Shown piece after piece: positions 1 to 8,195 of a stretch of DNA of 64,000 nucleotides. This DNA is from Blastocatellia bacterium. Lineage in GTDB: Bacteria > Acidobacteriota > Blastocatellia > Pyrinomonadales > Pyrinomonadaceae. Numbering within the stretch: position 1 is the stretch's first letter; every line of letters starts with the position of its first letter. The notes below the pieces were generated by a model that searched no databases, was not told the DNA's origin, and saw nothing but the letters and a program-made list of their open reading frames with translations. Both the position numbers and the translations under genes were made by a program. The stretch is taken from positions 1 to 64,000 of the forward strand of contig PMSM01000005.1 of the NCBI GenBank assembly GCA_003168335.1. Reading direction: 5' to 3'.

Positions 1-22
1 CACAAATGTCATTCGACATGCG

Positions 23-142
23 CTAAGAACCAGACGACACGTCGCAGATGTCGTCTAACATTCGCCGCGTGTCGTCTAACATTTGCCGCGTGTCACATGA
101 CATTTGCCAAATGTCACGTGAAATTGTCTGATTTTCACTCAT
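23..142 (-). CDS. Possible 39-residue heptad-repeat peptide
   Basis: A short minus-strand frame from ATG at 140-142 to the stop at 23. A weak Shine-Dalgarno-like AAGGTG lies just upstream of the ATG. The middle is built of seven-residue units of the type RQMLDDT / RRMLDDI, encoded by the 21-bp DNA repeats. No family is recognised. The frame could be an accident of the repeat array, because a repeat whose length is a multiple of three keeps any frame open. Low confidence. Confidence 0.2.
   Translation of the reverse strand: MSENQTISRDIWQMSCDTRQMLDDTRRMLDDICDVSSGS
51..113. repeat. Three tandem 21-bp repeats
   Basis: Units start at 51, 72 and 93. The first two differ by one base; the third keeps the pattern less exactly (shared core ACATTTGCC). 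A 21-bp pitch equals two helical turns, which suits an array of protein-binding sites. Read on the minus strand the same array encodes a seven-residue repeat in a small open frame, so it could instead be coding. I cannot tell which from sequence alone. Confidence 0.6.
93..121. promoter_or_regulatory. Operator-like palindrome
   Basis: A 14-1-14 inverted repeat with one mismatch, core TGACATTTG-C-CAAATGTCA, centred on position 107 and overlapping the third 21-bp unit. The size and symmetry suit a dimeric repressor site. No promoter is clearly placed around it, so the regulated gene is not known; the fibronectin-III gene at 304 is the nearest plus-strand candidate. Confidence 0.4.
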
Positions 143-303
143 TTCAGCACCTTGGTGCTCCGTTATGCCCCACCTATTGCTGAAGATAGCCTTGCTGACA
201 AAAGCGCTTGCAAGTGGGCGCTGATTCAAAGATAATGCGCCCCGCCATTGGAACTCTTACGGCTTTATCCAACTTTCACTTCACGTCCGAAAGGAGCCTC
301 AGA

Positions 304-926
304 ATGGCCAAGTAAAACTTAATTTTCGACGTCTATCAGTTGCGGAGAAGATCGCGAAAGCACAACAGATAGTCACCGCCTTAACCGGCAACGCGAGCTT
401 TCCGAATCCAAACCCGCCGCTGGCAACAATCACGACCGGCACCAACAGTCTCAGCGGCGCGTACGCGACTGCCCTGGCAGCGAAGGCGGCCTTGAAGGCG
501 GCACTTGCCGATCAATCGGCGAAAGAAGATGCGCTCGATCAACTGATCTCACAGATCGCGAGTTACGTTGAGAGCGTGGCCGGCGTGGACGAGACGCTGA
601 TTAACAGCGCGGGCATGGACGCGAAGGCGCCCCCGAGCGCGCCGCAGATGCCCGATACGCCCACCGGTCTGGAAGCGACGATAGGGGATCATGATGGGCA
701 AATCGATCTCAGTTGGGATCCCGTGTCGGGCGCCAAGAGTTATGTGATCCAACAAAGCGCCGATCCGCCGACGGTAACGAGCTGGACACATGACAGCACC
801 TCGACCAAGTCGAGCGCTACGGTTGATGGCCTGACGAGCGGCACCCGCTACTGGTTCCGAGTGTCCGCCGTCGGCCCCCGCGGTCAAAGCGGCTGGAGCG
901 ATCCCGCCACCAAGATCGCACCGTAG
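304..926 (+). pseudogene. Fibronectin type III domain protein with frameshift at codon 3
   Basis: AAGGAG at 291-296 sits 7 bases before ATG 304, but that ATG runs into TAA after three codons (Met-Ala-Lys-stop). Restoring a single G after position 311 joins the ATG to a long open frame, giving about 207 residues that start MAKVKLNF. The N-terminal ~115 residues are alpha-helical and Ala/Lys/Asp-rich, with VAEKIAKAQQIV and KEDALDQLISQIASYVESV. The C-terminal ~90 residues form one fibronectin type III domain (LSWDPVSGAKSYVIQ ... YWFRVSAVGPRGQSGWS). Proteins of this layout recur in environmental genomes and I know no experimental function. If the base loss is real, translation would need a non-ATG start such as TTG 492, removing about 60 residues. 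A sequencing error is equally possible. Confidence 0.7.
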
Positions 927-932
927 GCGTTG

Positions 933-951
933 CACGGGCATCCTGCCCGTG
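933..951 (+). terminator. Hairpin after the fibronectin-III gene
   Basis: CACGGGCA-TCC-TGCCCGTG, an 8-bp perfect stem with a 3-base loop beginning 7 bases after the stop codon at 926. There is no T-run, so termination is only suggested. It also fits the general class of short GC palindromes scattered through the intergenic DNA here. Confidence 0.4.
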
Positions 952-1029
952 ATTCAACATGAGCAAGATGCTCATGCTACTAATACCGGCGACATTTACC
1001 GGCGACGTTGTTTCCGGCGGTCGCTTTGG

Positions 1030-1053
1030 AAGGGCAGGCGCAAGCCTGCCCTT
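1030..1053. terminator. GC-rich hairpin in the 927-1316 gap
   Basis: AAGGGCAGGC-GCAA-GCCTGCCCTT, a perfect 10-bp stem with a GCAA tetraloop, followed by CGTTTGT. It may terminate transcription from the left or be another palindromic repeat. The rest of the 927-1316 gap holds a small imperfect palindrome around 960-980 and three 7-bp tandem units (1194-1214); I see no gene there. Confidence 0.4.
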
Positions 1054-1316
1054 CGTTTGTCTTCGCCATTCACTCGGCCTATTGCCCGCTGTTCATTGAC
1101 TTCTGGCCTCCTGCCGCATATTTTGCTTGCCACCCAAAGCCCGTATGTACTATTGTCGCGACGATCTGCTTCAAGGGAGTACCTGGGTTCCCACAACTCA
1201 AAACTCGAAACTCGGAACCCAGATTCGAAACGAAGGCGGCTAGTTCTCGAAACCCGCGTGATTACTTTTGTGCAAGACGCGAGATCTTCACCCGACAGGA
1301 CCTGAGGAATTCAATC

Positions 1317-3575
1317 ATGGGAGCTAACCAGATCTGGATCTACATGGCCCGAGGCGTTTTGTATGCATTAACGTCCACATGCGCACTATTAGCGGGGTAC
1401 GTTGTACAAAAGGGCGGCTTTGACGTGGTTGACGTGCCGTACTTGGCTCTGCCCGTGATCGCATCCGTGTATTTTTTCATGTGCTATGCGAGCCGTTTTC
1501 ATTCGCTTGAATTCCGCGATAGTGGGGAACAGAATACGCACGCACTGCTTCAGAACGCCGCAATAGCATTCTTTCCCTTTGTCGCACTTCTCCTCATTGT
1601 CATAAGTCTCTTATTGTTGCGTTACGTGTTTGTCCGGCCCATTTCGCCCACACTACTAATAGCTTTTGGTCTTTATGTAGCGATGTATGTCTATTACGGT
1701 AGATTTCTACTCCACCACTTTGCGCCCGGCGAGCTACCGATCGTTAGACATAGACTATTTTGGCCTGTGATTCTCTCCATAGGAATGGGTCTATACTATG
1801 GTCTCGCATTCTCAATGCTGACCACATCTGTAGTGCCACTGCTACCCGTTGGACTTATTTTAGTTGTCTATATCGTCTCGAAGGCGACAGCGTTGCGGAT
1901 GCGGCTATTCTCCCTGGCTACATTAGCTATATTTGTGTCAAGTACGACCTTGGTTATTCTTGGTCACAGCGGGCGGATACGCTTGCCGGATGGAATCAAC
2001 GATCACCTTTCGTTGATGTTGTTCTGCCTTACCGTTTCCGCGTACTTCGCGGTTTTTGAAACGTGGAAAATCACATCAGACATCGCAAAAACGGAGCCAG
2101 CGAGATCAGCTAATCAATCTACAGCTGGCCTTCCTATGCCGAAGTCAACGAGATATTCGGTTGCGGCGTTGGCAACACTTATGGTGAGTGTGTGGGCCAT
2201 GCCATTGTTTTTTGTGTTCAGCGGTTACGGTTCTTATTTTCTTATTGGATTTGTGGTTCATGCATTTGCGGCTTTCGTGCTGTGGTATCTTTGCGGCCGG
2301 GGTCCGAAGTTGATTTCTTACCGTTGGGGAGCGATCAAAGTCGTTGCTGCAATGCTCTTTCTCCTATTAGTCGTATTGGCGACGGTTTTCCCGGCTCAAC
2401 GCCCTTTCCCAATAATAAAATGGTTAGTGACCGAGGGAGGATTGTCTCTGTTGTTTGTTGCTATCTTTCCCATGGTCGGCAAGTTCCTTCTTGATCTACG
2501 ACGGGAACGCAAACGAGACAAAAGCATGGCATTTCGCCGGGTGCTACTCCGGCGGGCCAATTTTACTCGGGTATTGAGTTTGCTTTGTTGGATTGCATGC
2601 TTCGTTTTGTTAACGATTCTACCCGAATATGGGAACGGCACTCCTGAATACTACAACGCCGAACTTGCCTTTAACGCTTATGCTGCTTGTATTTTCCTTT
2701 GCCTTGTAGTAGAGATGCTAGACTTTTTGAAAATGACTCCGGGGATGGCAATAATTTCCAAGTTTCTTGTTGGTTTGTTGTATTTAACAAGGATCGTAAC
2801 GTCATGCCTGATCGGTCTATGCGTTTTCTTGCCTTCAATAGTGAGAGGCGTAGGTGTCCGCGCTTCGCTGGTATCGGCAATCCCTTTTGTCCTCGCCGCC
2901 ATTGGCGGTTTTGCTCTCAACGATTATTTTGATGCTAGCAAGGACGCACTCAATAAACCGTACCGCGCAATTCCAAGCAAGAGGCTTACTCCGGGCACAG
3001 TCTTCTTCGTGAGTTTGGTCAGTCTTTCGTTCTCCGTAATATGCGCTGTTTACGCTTCCCGAGACCGTGCGCAAGTCGTTCTGTACGCGGTTGCTATTCT
3101 TGGAGTAGGTTTTTACAACGTATTCGTTAAATACCTAAGCCTGTCAAAGACGGTTCTCACTTCTGCGGTTTCTTCGCTGCCGTTATTCTTCGCCGTCCTT
3201 ACTCTTGGCTATCCGAAGGTCTACCTCCTCCTGCCAGTAGCCGCAGGGCTCTTTGTTCTCGGTCGCGAATGGCTAATGGACATACGGGATATTAGTGGCG
3301 ATTCTAAGGCTGACATTGTGACGATTCCAATGCGCCTTGGTCCTAAACAGACCGCAAGATTTGGCTTCGCATTTCAGTTTCTGTCGGTGGCTCTTCTCTT
3401 TCCGGTTGCTGCAAGTGCCAATTCCACTTTTGGCTACCTACTTTTGTTGTCGATATCTCTATCCCTTATTGTTTTCTATCCTCTCTGGCACTATGGGTCA
3501 GGCAAATACCAGCGAAGGGTGATTCAAGGACTTTGGCTACCTATGCTGCTGGGCATTATGCTGCTGATAGCATAG
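1317..3575 (+). CDS. UbiA-family prenyltransferase with a long polytopic N-terminal region
   Basis: ATG 1317 is preceded by GAGG, and the frame upstream of it reads as non-coding sequence. The 752-residue product is almost entirely hydrophobic with many predicted membrane helices. The C-terminal third is a UbiA-type integral-membrane prenyltransferase: the first aspartate-rich motif NDYFDASKD lies near residue 535 and the second, DIRDISGDSKAD, near residue 655. These bind the Mg-diphosphate of a polyprenyl donor in the family. Usual UbiA proteins have about 300 residues, so roughly 450 N-terminal residues are extra; that part has a soluble loop near residues 250-270 and no family I recognise. 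The acceptor is unknown. The gene looks more AT-rich than the core genes further right and sits directly before a restriction enzyme, suggesting acquired DNA. Confidence 0.8.
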   Translation: MGANQIWIYMARGVLYALTSTCALLAGYVVQKGGFDVVDVPYLALPVIASVYFFMCYASRFHSLEFRDSGEQNTHALLQNAAIAFFPFVALLLIVISLLLLRYVFVRPISPTLLIAFGLYVAMYVYYGRFLLHHFAPGELPIVRHRLFWPVILSIGMGLYYGLAFSMLTTSVVPLLPVGLILVVYIVSKATALRMRLFSLATLAIFVSSTTLVILGHSGRIRLPDGINDHLSLMLFCLTVSAYFAVFETWKITSDIAKTEPARSANQSTAGLPMPKSTRYSVAALATLMVSVWAMPLFFVFSGYGSYFLIGFVVHAFAAFVLWYLCGRGPKLISYRWGAIKVVAAMLFLLLVVLATVFPAQRPFPIIKWLVTEGGLSLLFVAIFPMVGKFLLDLRRERKRDKSMAFRRVLLRRANFTRVLSLLCWIACFVLLTILPEYGNGTPEYYNAELAFNAYAACIFLCLVVEMLDFLKMTPGMAIISKFLVGLLYLTRIVTSCLIGLCVFLPSIVRGVGVRASLVSAIPFVLAAIGGFALNDYFDASKDALNKPYRAIPSKRLTPGTVFFVSLVSLSFSVICAVYASRDRAQVVLYAVAILGVGFYNVFVKYLSLSKTVLTSAVSSLPLFFAVLTLGYPKVYLLLPVAAGLFVLGREWLMDIRDISGDSKADIVTIPMRLGPKQTARFGFAFQFLSVALLFPVAASANSTFGYLLLLSISLSLIVFYPLWHYGSGKYQRRVIQGLWLPMLLGIMLLIA

Positions 3576-3626
3576 GAAGCCCGAAACGATTGCAATTCAA
3601 ACTGGCTACGTTAGTATCTGCCTTCA

Positions 3627-6600
3627 ATGACGCTTGCCGAGCACGTACCCTCAAAGTTTAAGAACGGTATCGAAGTCTTTGCCGATTCTTTGAAGGAGAA
3701 CTTTTCCTCAATCGTCGCCGCTAATCCCGAAGATCAACTCAAAGGACCCGTACAGTGGTTGTTGGGTTCGGTTGCTCCTCGTGTCCAGACTCGCACTGAA
3801 GCACAGGTTCAGGAATTGGGAGCGCGCCCCGATATTGGGGTGACAGTGAGAAGACTTCTCTGCGGTTATGTTGAGCTCAAGGCGCCAGGAAAAGGCGCAA
3901 GAGTGGCAAGGCTCAAAGGAGCAGATAAGGCTCAGTGGGAAAAGTTCAAAGCCCTTCCGAATCTTGTTTACACAGATGGTTCTGAGTGGGCGCTATACCG
4001 CTCGGGTCAACTCGAATCTGAAGTCATTAGGTTCAGCGGAGACGTGACCAGCGATGGCAGAAATGCAATCACAGATGACGAAATCGCCAGGTTACATACT
4101 CTTCTGCTCAACTTTCTTAGCTGGGAGCCGAGCGCGCCGAGTTCGGCACAGGCACTCGCCAGAGTCCTCGCGCCACTTTGCCGCCTGTTGCGTGAGGACG
4201 TTCTTACAGCCGTTAGCAATCCAGAATCAAACCTTGCTCAATTAGCAAACGAATGGAGAGCCTACCTGTTTCCTGATGCTGACGACGCACGCTTCGCTGA
4301 TGCGTACGCGCAGACGCTGACCTATGCACTATTGCTAGCTAGGCTAAATGGTGAGGCTAATCTCACGACTGAGAGCGCCGCCGCGGCTTTGGACAGCGGT
4401 CATGGACTGTTGGCGCAGGCATTGCGGGTTTTGAGTCAGCCTGAGGCCCGCGAAGAAATTTCAACAGCCGTTGATTTGCTAGAGCGACTAATTAGCGCGG
4501 TCGAACCCGTGAAGCTGGAAAAGCGCGGCGACCCGTGGCTGTATTTCTACGAAGATTTCTTAAGCATTTACGATCCGAAGCTGCGAAAAGATTATGGTGT
4601 CTATTACACACCTGTTGACGTAATTCGGGCTCAGGTTCGCCTCGTTTCCCAACTTCTGGAGGAAAAGTTCGGAAAGAACCTCTCTTATGCAGATGAAGGC
4701 GTCGTCTTCCTTGATCCGGGGGCAGGCACTGCCGCTTATCCACTCGGAGCGATTCATCATGCCCTGGAGAAAGTATCTGATCGATTCGGTGAGGGGATGG
4801 TAGCGGCGAAAGCTTCAGACTGCGCAAACAATTTCCATGCTTTCGAAATTCTCGTTGGACCTTACGCTGTCGCCCATCTGCGGCTGACGCAAGTCATTTC
4901 CGACTATGGCGGATCACTTCCGGCTGACGGCATACGAGTCTTTCTAACAGATACTTTAGAGTCTCCTCATGCTAACCCGCCGCAACCGAACCTTTTTGCG
5001 CGGAAGCTCACCGAGGAACATCGTCGCGCGCAGTACGTCAAGAATCACACCAAGGTGTTGGTTTGCATGGGAAATCCGCCTTACGACCGAGAGCAGCGCG
5101 AAGTAGACGCGGATCCTGCGAATCAGAGAAAGGGCGGATGGGTTCGGTTTGGAGATCCTGGCGAACCGGAACAACAGCCTATCCTTCAGGATTTCATCGA
5201 GCCGGCAAGTCAGGCGGGCGCTGGTGTACACGTCAAGAACCTGTACAACGATTATGTCTACTTCTGGCGTTGGGCGCTGTGGAAGCTTTTCGAGAATCCT
5301 CAAGCGAATGGTCCGGGTATTGTTTCGTTCATCACGGCATCCTCTTATCTTCGCGGTCCAGGCTTCGTCGGAATGCGACAGAAGATGCGCGAGTCGTTCG
5401 ATGAATTGTGGATTATCGATCTCGAAGGAGATAACCTCGGCGCCCGCAAGACGGAGAACGTCTTTGCAATTAGAACTCCCGTCGCAATCGCTATAGGAGT
5501 CCGTTACGGAGAAGCACAGCCGGAAACCCCAGCTACAGTTCGTTATTCCAAGGTTACGGGATCGCGACAAGAGAAGTTAGAGCGCCTCGCAAGAGTTTAT
5601 AACTTCACTGATCTTAACTGGCAGGAATGCTTTAAAGAATGGATGCGGCCTTTTCTGCCGGAAGGTGCGGGAGATTACTTCTCCTGGCCTGCCCTAACCG
5701 ACTTATTTCCGTGGCAGCATTCGGGTGCTCAGTTCAAACGCACATGGCCTATTGGAGAGAACCGCGAAGTGCTAGAGGCTCGTTGGCGTGAGCTTCTGAG
5801 ACTAACAGGTGAAGATCGAGGAGAGGCGTTTCGAGAATCCCGAGATCGGAAAGTCGACAGAACATATCGCGCTCCAGACAGCGGGCAGCAGCGGTTACCA
5901 TCAATTGGTTCGCTCGGCTCTGACGCTCCGATGGTTGTTGCCCAGCGGTATGCTCACCGAAGTTTCGATCGGAAATGGGCTTTGGCGGACCCGCGCTTGG
6001 GTGATTTTCTTCGTCCGGCACTTTGGTTGACGGAAGGCGAGCATCAGGTCTTTCTAACAAGTTTGCTCGCTGACGTTCTCGGTTTGGGTCCGGCAGCGAC
6101 AGTCTGTTCGGTGGTCCCAGACCTCCATCACTTCTCAGGAAGAGGTGGCAAGGACATTGTTCCTCTCTATCGTGACGCCGAGGCGATGCACCCTAACATA
6201 AGCGGCAATTTGCTAACTACGCTCAGCGCAGCGCTAGGAGGAGGCGTCAGTGTCGAGGACTTTTTTGCTTACTGCTACGCTATGCTTGCGTCTCCAGCTT
6301 ATGTGGAGAAGTTCAGCGAGGAATTAACCGTTCCTGGCCCGCGAATTCCGATCACCAAGAACAATGACCTTTTTCGTCGCCTTGCTAGTCTTGGTCGCAA
6401 CCTCATCTGGCTTCACACTTTCGGAGAACGATTCGTTCCCAGCGATGCGCGACCTGGTGAAGTTCCGCAGGGAAGCGCCCGGTCCATTCGCGGAGTACCG
6501 ACTGATCCTGAACATTACCCTAATGAGTTCTCATTTGAATCCGCCCAACAAATTCTGCGCGTGGGCGAGGGAGAGTTTGGACCTGTTACCGACGAAGTAT

Positions 6601-6920
6601 GGAACTTCAGCATTTCGGGTTTCGCCGTACTTCATTCATGGCTAGGCTATCGAATGAAATCAGGCGCTGGTAGGTCCTCGTCCCCGTTGGATGAGATTCG
6701 TCCGGACCGTTGGACCGCGGCAATGAGTCAGGAACTGCTTGAGATTCTATGGGTGCTGGAAGCGACTATCAATTTGTTTCCGGAGCTTCGAGAACTCTTT
6801 AACTCAGTTATTCAGAGTTCGACGTTCAACGCCGAAGAGTTGCCACGACCGAGCCGTGAAGAACGGCAGCCTCCTGAAGAAGAAGAGGATGAGTCACCGC
6901 AAATCAGTCTTGAAATGTGA
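3627..6920 (+). CDS. Type ISP-like single-chain restriction-modification enzyme
   Basis: A 1097-residue protein combining nuclease, methyltransferase and target-recognition parts. Near residues 66-86 a PD-(D/E)xK-type nuclease core is visible (RPDIGV followed by VELKAPG). SAM-binding motif I is FLDPGAGT near residue 360, preceded by YGVYYTPVDVI, and the adenine-N6 catalytic motif is NPPY near residue 482. The C-terminal half fits the specificity domain of type ISP enzymes. Those enzymes (for example LlaGI) have about 1,500 or more residues with a helicase between nuclease and methylase; there is no helicase motif here, so it may cut more like a type IIG enzyme. No separate specificity or helicase gene is adjacent. 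It probably both methylates and cuts DNA, acting against phages or plasmids. Confidence 0.85.
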   Translation: MTLAEHVPSKFKNGIEVFADSLKENFSSIVAANPEDQLKGPVQWLLGSVAPRVQTRTEAQVQELGARPDIGVTVRRLLCGYVELKAPGKGARVARLKGADKAQWEKFKALPNLVYTDGSEWALYRSGQLESEVIRFSGDVTSDGRNAITDDEIARLHTLLLNFLSWEPSAPSSAQALARVLAPLCRLLREDVLTAVSNPESNLAQLANEWRAYLFPDADDARFADAYAQTLTYALLLARLNGEANLTTESAAAALDSGHGLLAQALRVLSQPEAREEISTAVDLLERLISAVEPVKLEKRGDPWLYFYEDFLSIYDPKLRKDYGVYYTPVDVIRAQVRLVSQLLEEKFGKNLSYADEGVVFLDPGAGTAAYPLGAIHHALEKVSDRFGEGMVAAKASDCANNFHAFEILVGPYAVAHLRLTQVISDYGGSLPADGIRVFLTDTLESPHANPPQPNLFARKLTEEHRRAQYVKNHTKVLVCMGNPPYDREQREVDADPANQRKGGWVRFGDPGEPEQQPILQDFIEPASQAGAGVHVKNLYNDYVYFWRWALWKLFENPQANGPGIVSFITASSYLRGPGFVGMRQKMRESFDELWIIDLEGDNLGARKTENVFAIRTPVAIAIGVRYGEAQPETPATVRYSKVTGSRQEKLERLARVYNFTDLNWQECFKEWMRPFLPEGAGDYFSWPALTDLFPWQHSGAQFKRTWPIGENREVLEARWRELLRLTGEDRGEAFRESRDRKVDRTYRAPDSGQQRLPSIGSLGSDAPMVVAQRYAHRSFDRKWALADPRLGDFLRPALWLTEGEHQVFLTSLLADVLGLGPAATVCSVVPDLHHFSGRGGKDIVPLYRDAEAMHPNISGNLLTTLSAALGGGVSVEDFFAYCYAMLASPAYVEKFSEELTVPGPRIPITKNNDLFRRLASLGRNLIWLHTFGERFVPSDARPGEVPQGSARSIRGVPTDPEHYPNEFSFESAQQILRVGEGEFGPVTDEVWNFSISGFAVLHSWLGYRMKSGAGRSSSPLDEIRPDRWTAAMSQELLEILWVLEATINLFPELRELFNSVIQSSTFNAEELPRPSREERQPPEEEEDESPQISLEM

Positions 6921-6952
6921 CTTTGCTTGGGCCTACCGCGGCTTCCCCTAGA

Positions 6953-7158
6953 GACACCGCGCTCATCTTCTCCCATAATAATCACGCACCCCGAGAAAAC
7001 AGTTGGCAGTAAGCAGTAAGCAGTAGGCAGGAGCCTACGCGTGCACGATTCATTTGCTAAGGAGGCCGAGACGATGCTGATCAGAGATGTCATTCGTGAT
7101 CGTGAGCCTTACTCGATGAAGGCCACGGCGTCCGTGATGGAGGCGGCCGAGTTTATGG
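6953..7158 (+). repeat. Direct repeat copy 1: promoter and 5' end of the CBS gene
   Basis: This 206-bp stretch nearly matches 7991-8195. It contains a decayed copy of the promoter (CATAAT in place of TATAAT), the three 7-bp GCAGTAA units, the perfect ribosome site TAAGGAGG and the first 28 codons of the CBS gene. Homology stops abruptly at 7158, after which the sequence enters the toxin-antitoxin unit. It starts 32 bases after the restriction enzyme stop codon. Confidence 0.9.
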
Positions 7159-7166
7159 TCGAATAA
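7074..7166 (+). pseudogene. Truncated 30-codon copy of the CBS-domain gene
   Basis: ATG 7074 follows TAAGGAGG exactly as in the intact gene at 8111. The first 28 codons are the same as in that gene, then two foreign codons and TAA follow. It encodes only the start of the first CBS motif and cannot fold as a CBS domain. It remains translatable on paper, so it may now act as a leader for the antitoxin 73 bases downstream. Confidence 0.75.
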
Positions 7167-7198
7167 GCAGAACGCATGAGGTGAGCCGGCAGTTTGAT

Positions 7199-7210
7199 TG
7201 ACACGTGTCA
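7199..7210. promoter_or_regulatory. Palindrome at the antitoxin promoter
   Basis: TGACACGTGTCA is a perfect 12-bp palindrome. It overlaps a TTGACA at 7198-7203, followed 17 bases later by a weak -10 (TTAGAC, 7221-7226), ahead of the antitoxin start at 7239. Toxin-antitoxin operons are usually self-repressed through such sites, so this is a plausible operator. The role is inferred. Confidence 0.45.
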
Positions 7211-7238
7211 GACTAACTCTTTAGACTTGCAATTAATC

Positions 7239-7502
7239 ATGGCGACGGTAGAAATCAAAATCTCTGACGAATTGCTGAAAGCAGCCAAGGTGCCGCAGGA
7301 GCGAAGCTCGGAAGAAGTGGCCAAGCTGTTGGCGCTGGAGCTTTACCGCGAGCGGGCTATCTCACTAGGCCGAGCGGCTGAGTTGGCGGCGATATCCACG
7401 GCGGAGTTCATGCGGTTTGCCGGCGAGCGAGAAGTGGAACTGGATTTTGACCTGGACAATCTTGAGCATGATCGGCAAACCCTCGAAAGCCTCAATCAGT
7501 GA
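7239..7502 (+). CDS. UPF0175-family antitoxin-like protein
   Basis: ATG 7239 begins an 87-residue protein of the UPF0175 family (small helix-turn-helix proteins). Visible features are the N-terminal strand VEIKISDELLKAA, the helix SSEEVAKLLALELYRERAISLGRAAELAAIS and the segment STAEFMRFAGEREVELDFDLDNLEHD. UPF0175 genes usually precede a DUF3368/PIN-like gene and the pair is treated as a toxin-antitoxin module, the UPF0175 protein being the likely antitoxin and autorepressor. Here the next gene overlaps by 4 bases (GTGA), so translation is coupled. The antitoxin looks intact although its partner is broken. The pair lies between two direct repeats. Confidence 0.8.
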   Translation: MATVEIKISDELLKAAKVPQERSSEEVAKLLALELYRERAISLGRAAELAAISTAEFMRFAGEREVELDFDLDNLEHDRQTLESLNQ

Positions 7503-8057
7503 TTGTTGTCTCGAACTCAACTCCCCTAATAACCTTGGCAAAGGTTGGATACTTCGACCTGCTTCAAAAGCTCTTCACCGAAATTACTATTTCGCAGGAA
7601 GTCTGGGATGAAGTAGTAGTGAGTGGCGCAGGTCTGGCTGGGTCGAGTGAGACTTCACAAGCCGGCTGGATCAAAGTTAGCTCGGTTGCGGATTCGTCTT
7701 TGGTCGGCGAATGGCGCAACGCTCACAATCTCGGCGCCGGCGAACTGTCGACGATTCTGCTGGCGAAAGAGTTAACCGCGCAGACTAGCCGTGACCCTTG
7801 GACTGGCTGTAAGCGGAACGATCGCGGTGCTGGAAGGCGGTTATCGAGAGAATTACTTCAGCGATCTGCGCACAGTCTATCGGCAGTTACTCGCGGCAAA
7901 CATCTGGATCGATCAGAAGAAGCTTAATCAAAGTCTTGAGGCGAATGCCATTCAACAGGTCGATGCCACTGATTTTTCAGTCTTTCACCTGACACCGCGC
8001 TCAACTTCTCCTATAATACCCACGTACCCCGAGAAAACAGTTGGCAGTAAGCAGTGA
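7499..8057 (+). pseudogene. DUF3368 PIN-like toxin, broken by internal deletion and frameshift
   Basis: GTG 7499 overlaps the antitoxin stop. The first ~95 residues match DUF3368: VVSNSTPLITLAKVGYFDLLQKLF, then the GELSTILLAKEL helix. After about 7780 the homologous reading moves to another frame (LAVTLGLAVSGTIAVLEGGYRENYF), and the segment that normally lies between (hydrophobic strand plus L-D-D/E and an Arg pair) is missing. So roughly ten codons were lost by a deletion that is not a multiple of three, removing part of the PIN-like acidic site. In the second frame the reading runs past the expected end into the second direct repeat and stops at 8057. An active toxin is very unlikely. Confidence 0.75.
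7989..8017 (+). promoter_or_regulatory. Sigma-70 type promoter of the CBS gene
   Basis: CTGACA (7989-7994), 17-base spacer, TATAAT (8012-8017), about 93 bases before the CBS start. This is close to consensus. The duplicated copy at 6951-6979 has GAGACA and CATAAT, so it is weaker. Confidence 0.7.
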
Positions 8058-8195
8058 GCAGTAGGCAGGAGCCTACGCGTGCACGATTCATTTGCTAAGG
8101 AGGCGCGGCGATGCTGATCAGAGATGTCATTCGTGATCGTGAGCCTTACTCGATGAAGGCCACGGCGTCCGTGATGGAGGCGGCCGAGTTCATGG
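7991..8195 (+). repeat. Direct repeat copy 2: intact CBS promoter and gene start
   Basis: This 205-bp partner of 6953-7158 continues without interruption into the intact CBS gene, so it is the original locus end. Between the copies lie about 830 bases holding only the toxin-antitoxin pair. The two copies differ at about ten positions, concentrated upstream of the ATG; the shared coding part differs by one base. Confidence 0.9.

Noticed and set aside
51-113. Iterons of a replication origin
   Set aside because: Only three units, no DnaA-box cluster, no AT-rich stretch and no rep gene beside them within the window.
1008-1316. Upstream extension of the UbiA gene by 103 codons
   Set aside because: The frame is open but runs through a hairpin and 7-bp tandem repeats, and reads like non-coding sequence. 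ATG 1317 has a ribosome site.
6953-8195. Insertion sequence carrying the toxin-antitoxin pair
   Set aside because: There is no transposase and no inverted ends; the flanking repeats are copies of the CBS gene start, which points to duplication or recombination rather than an IS.
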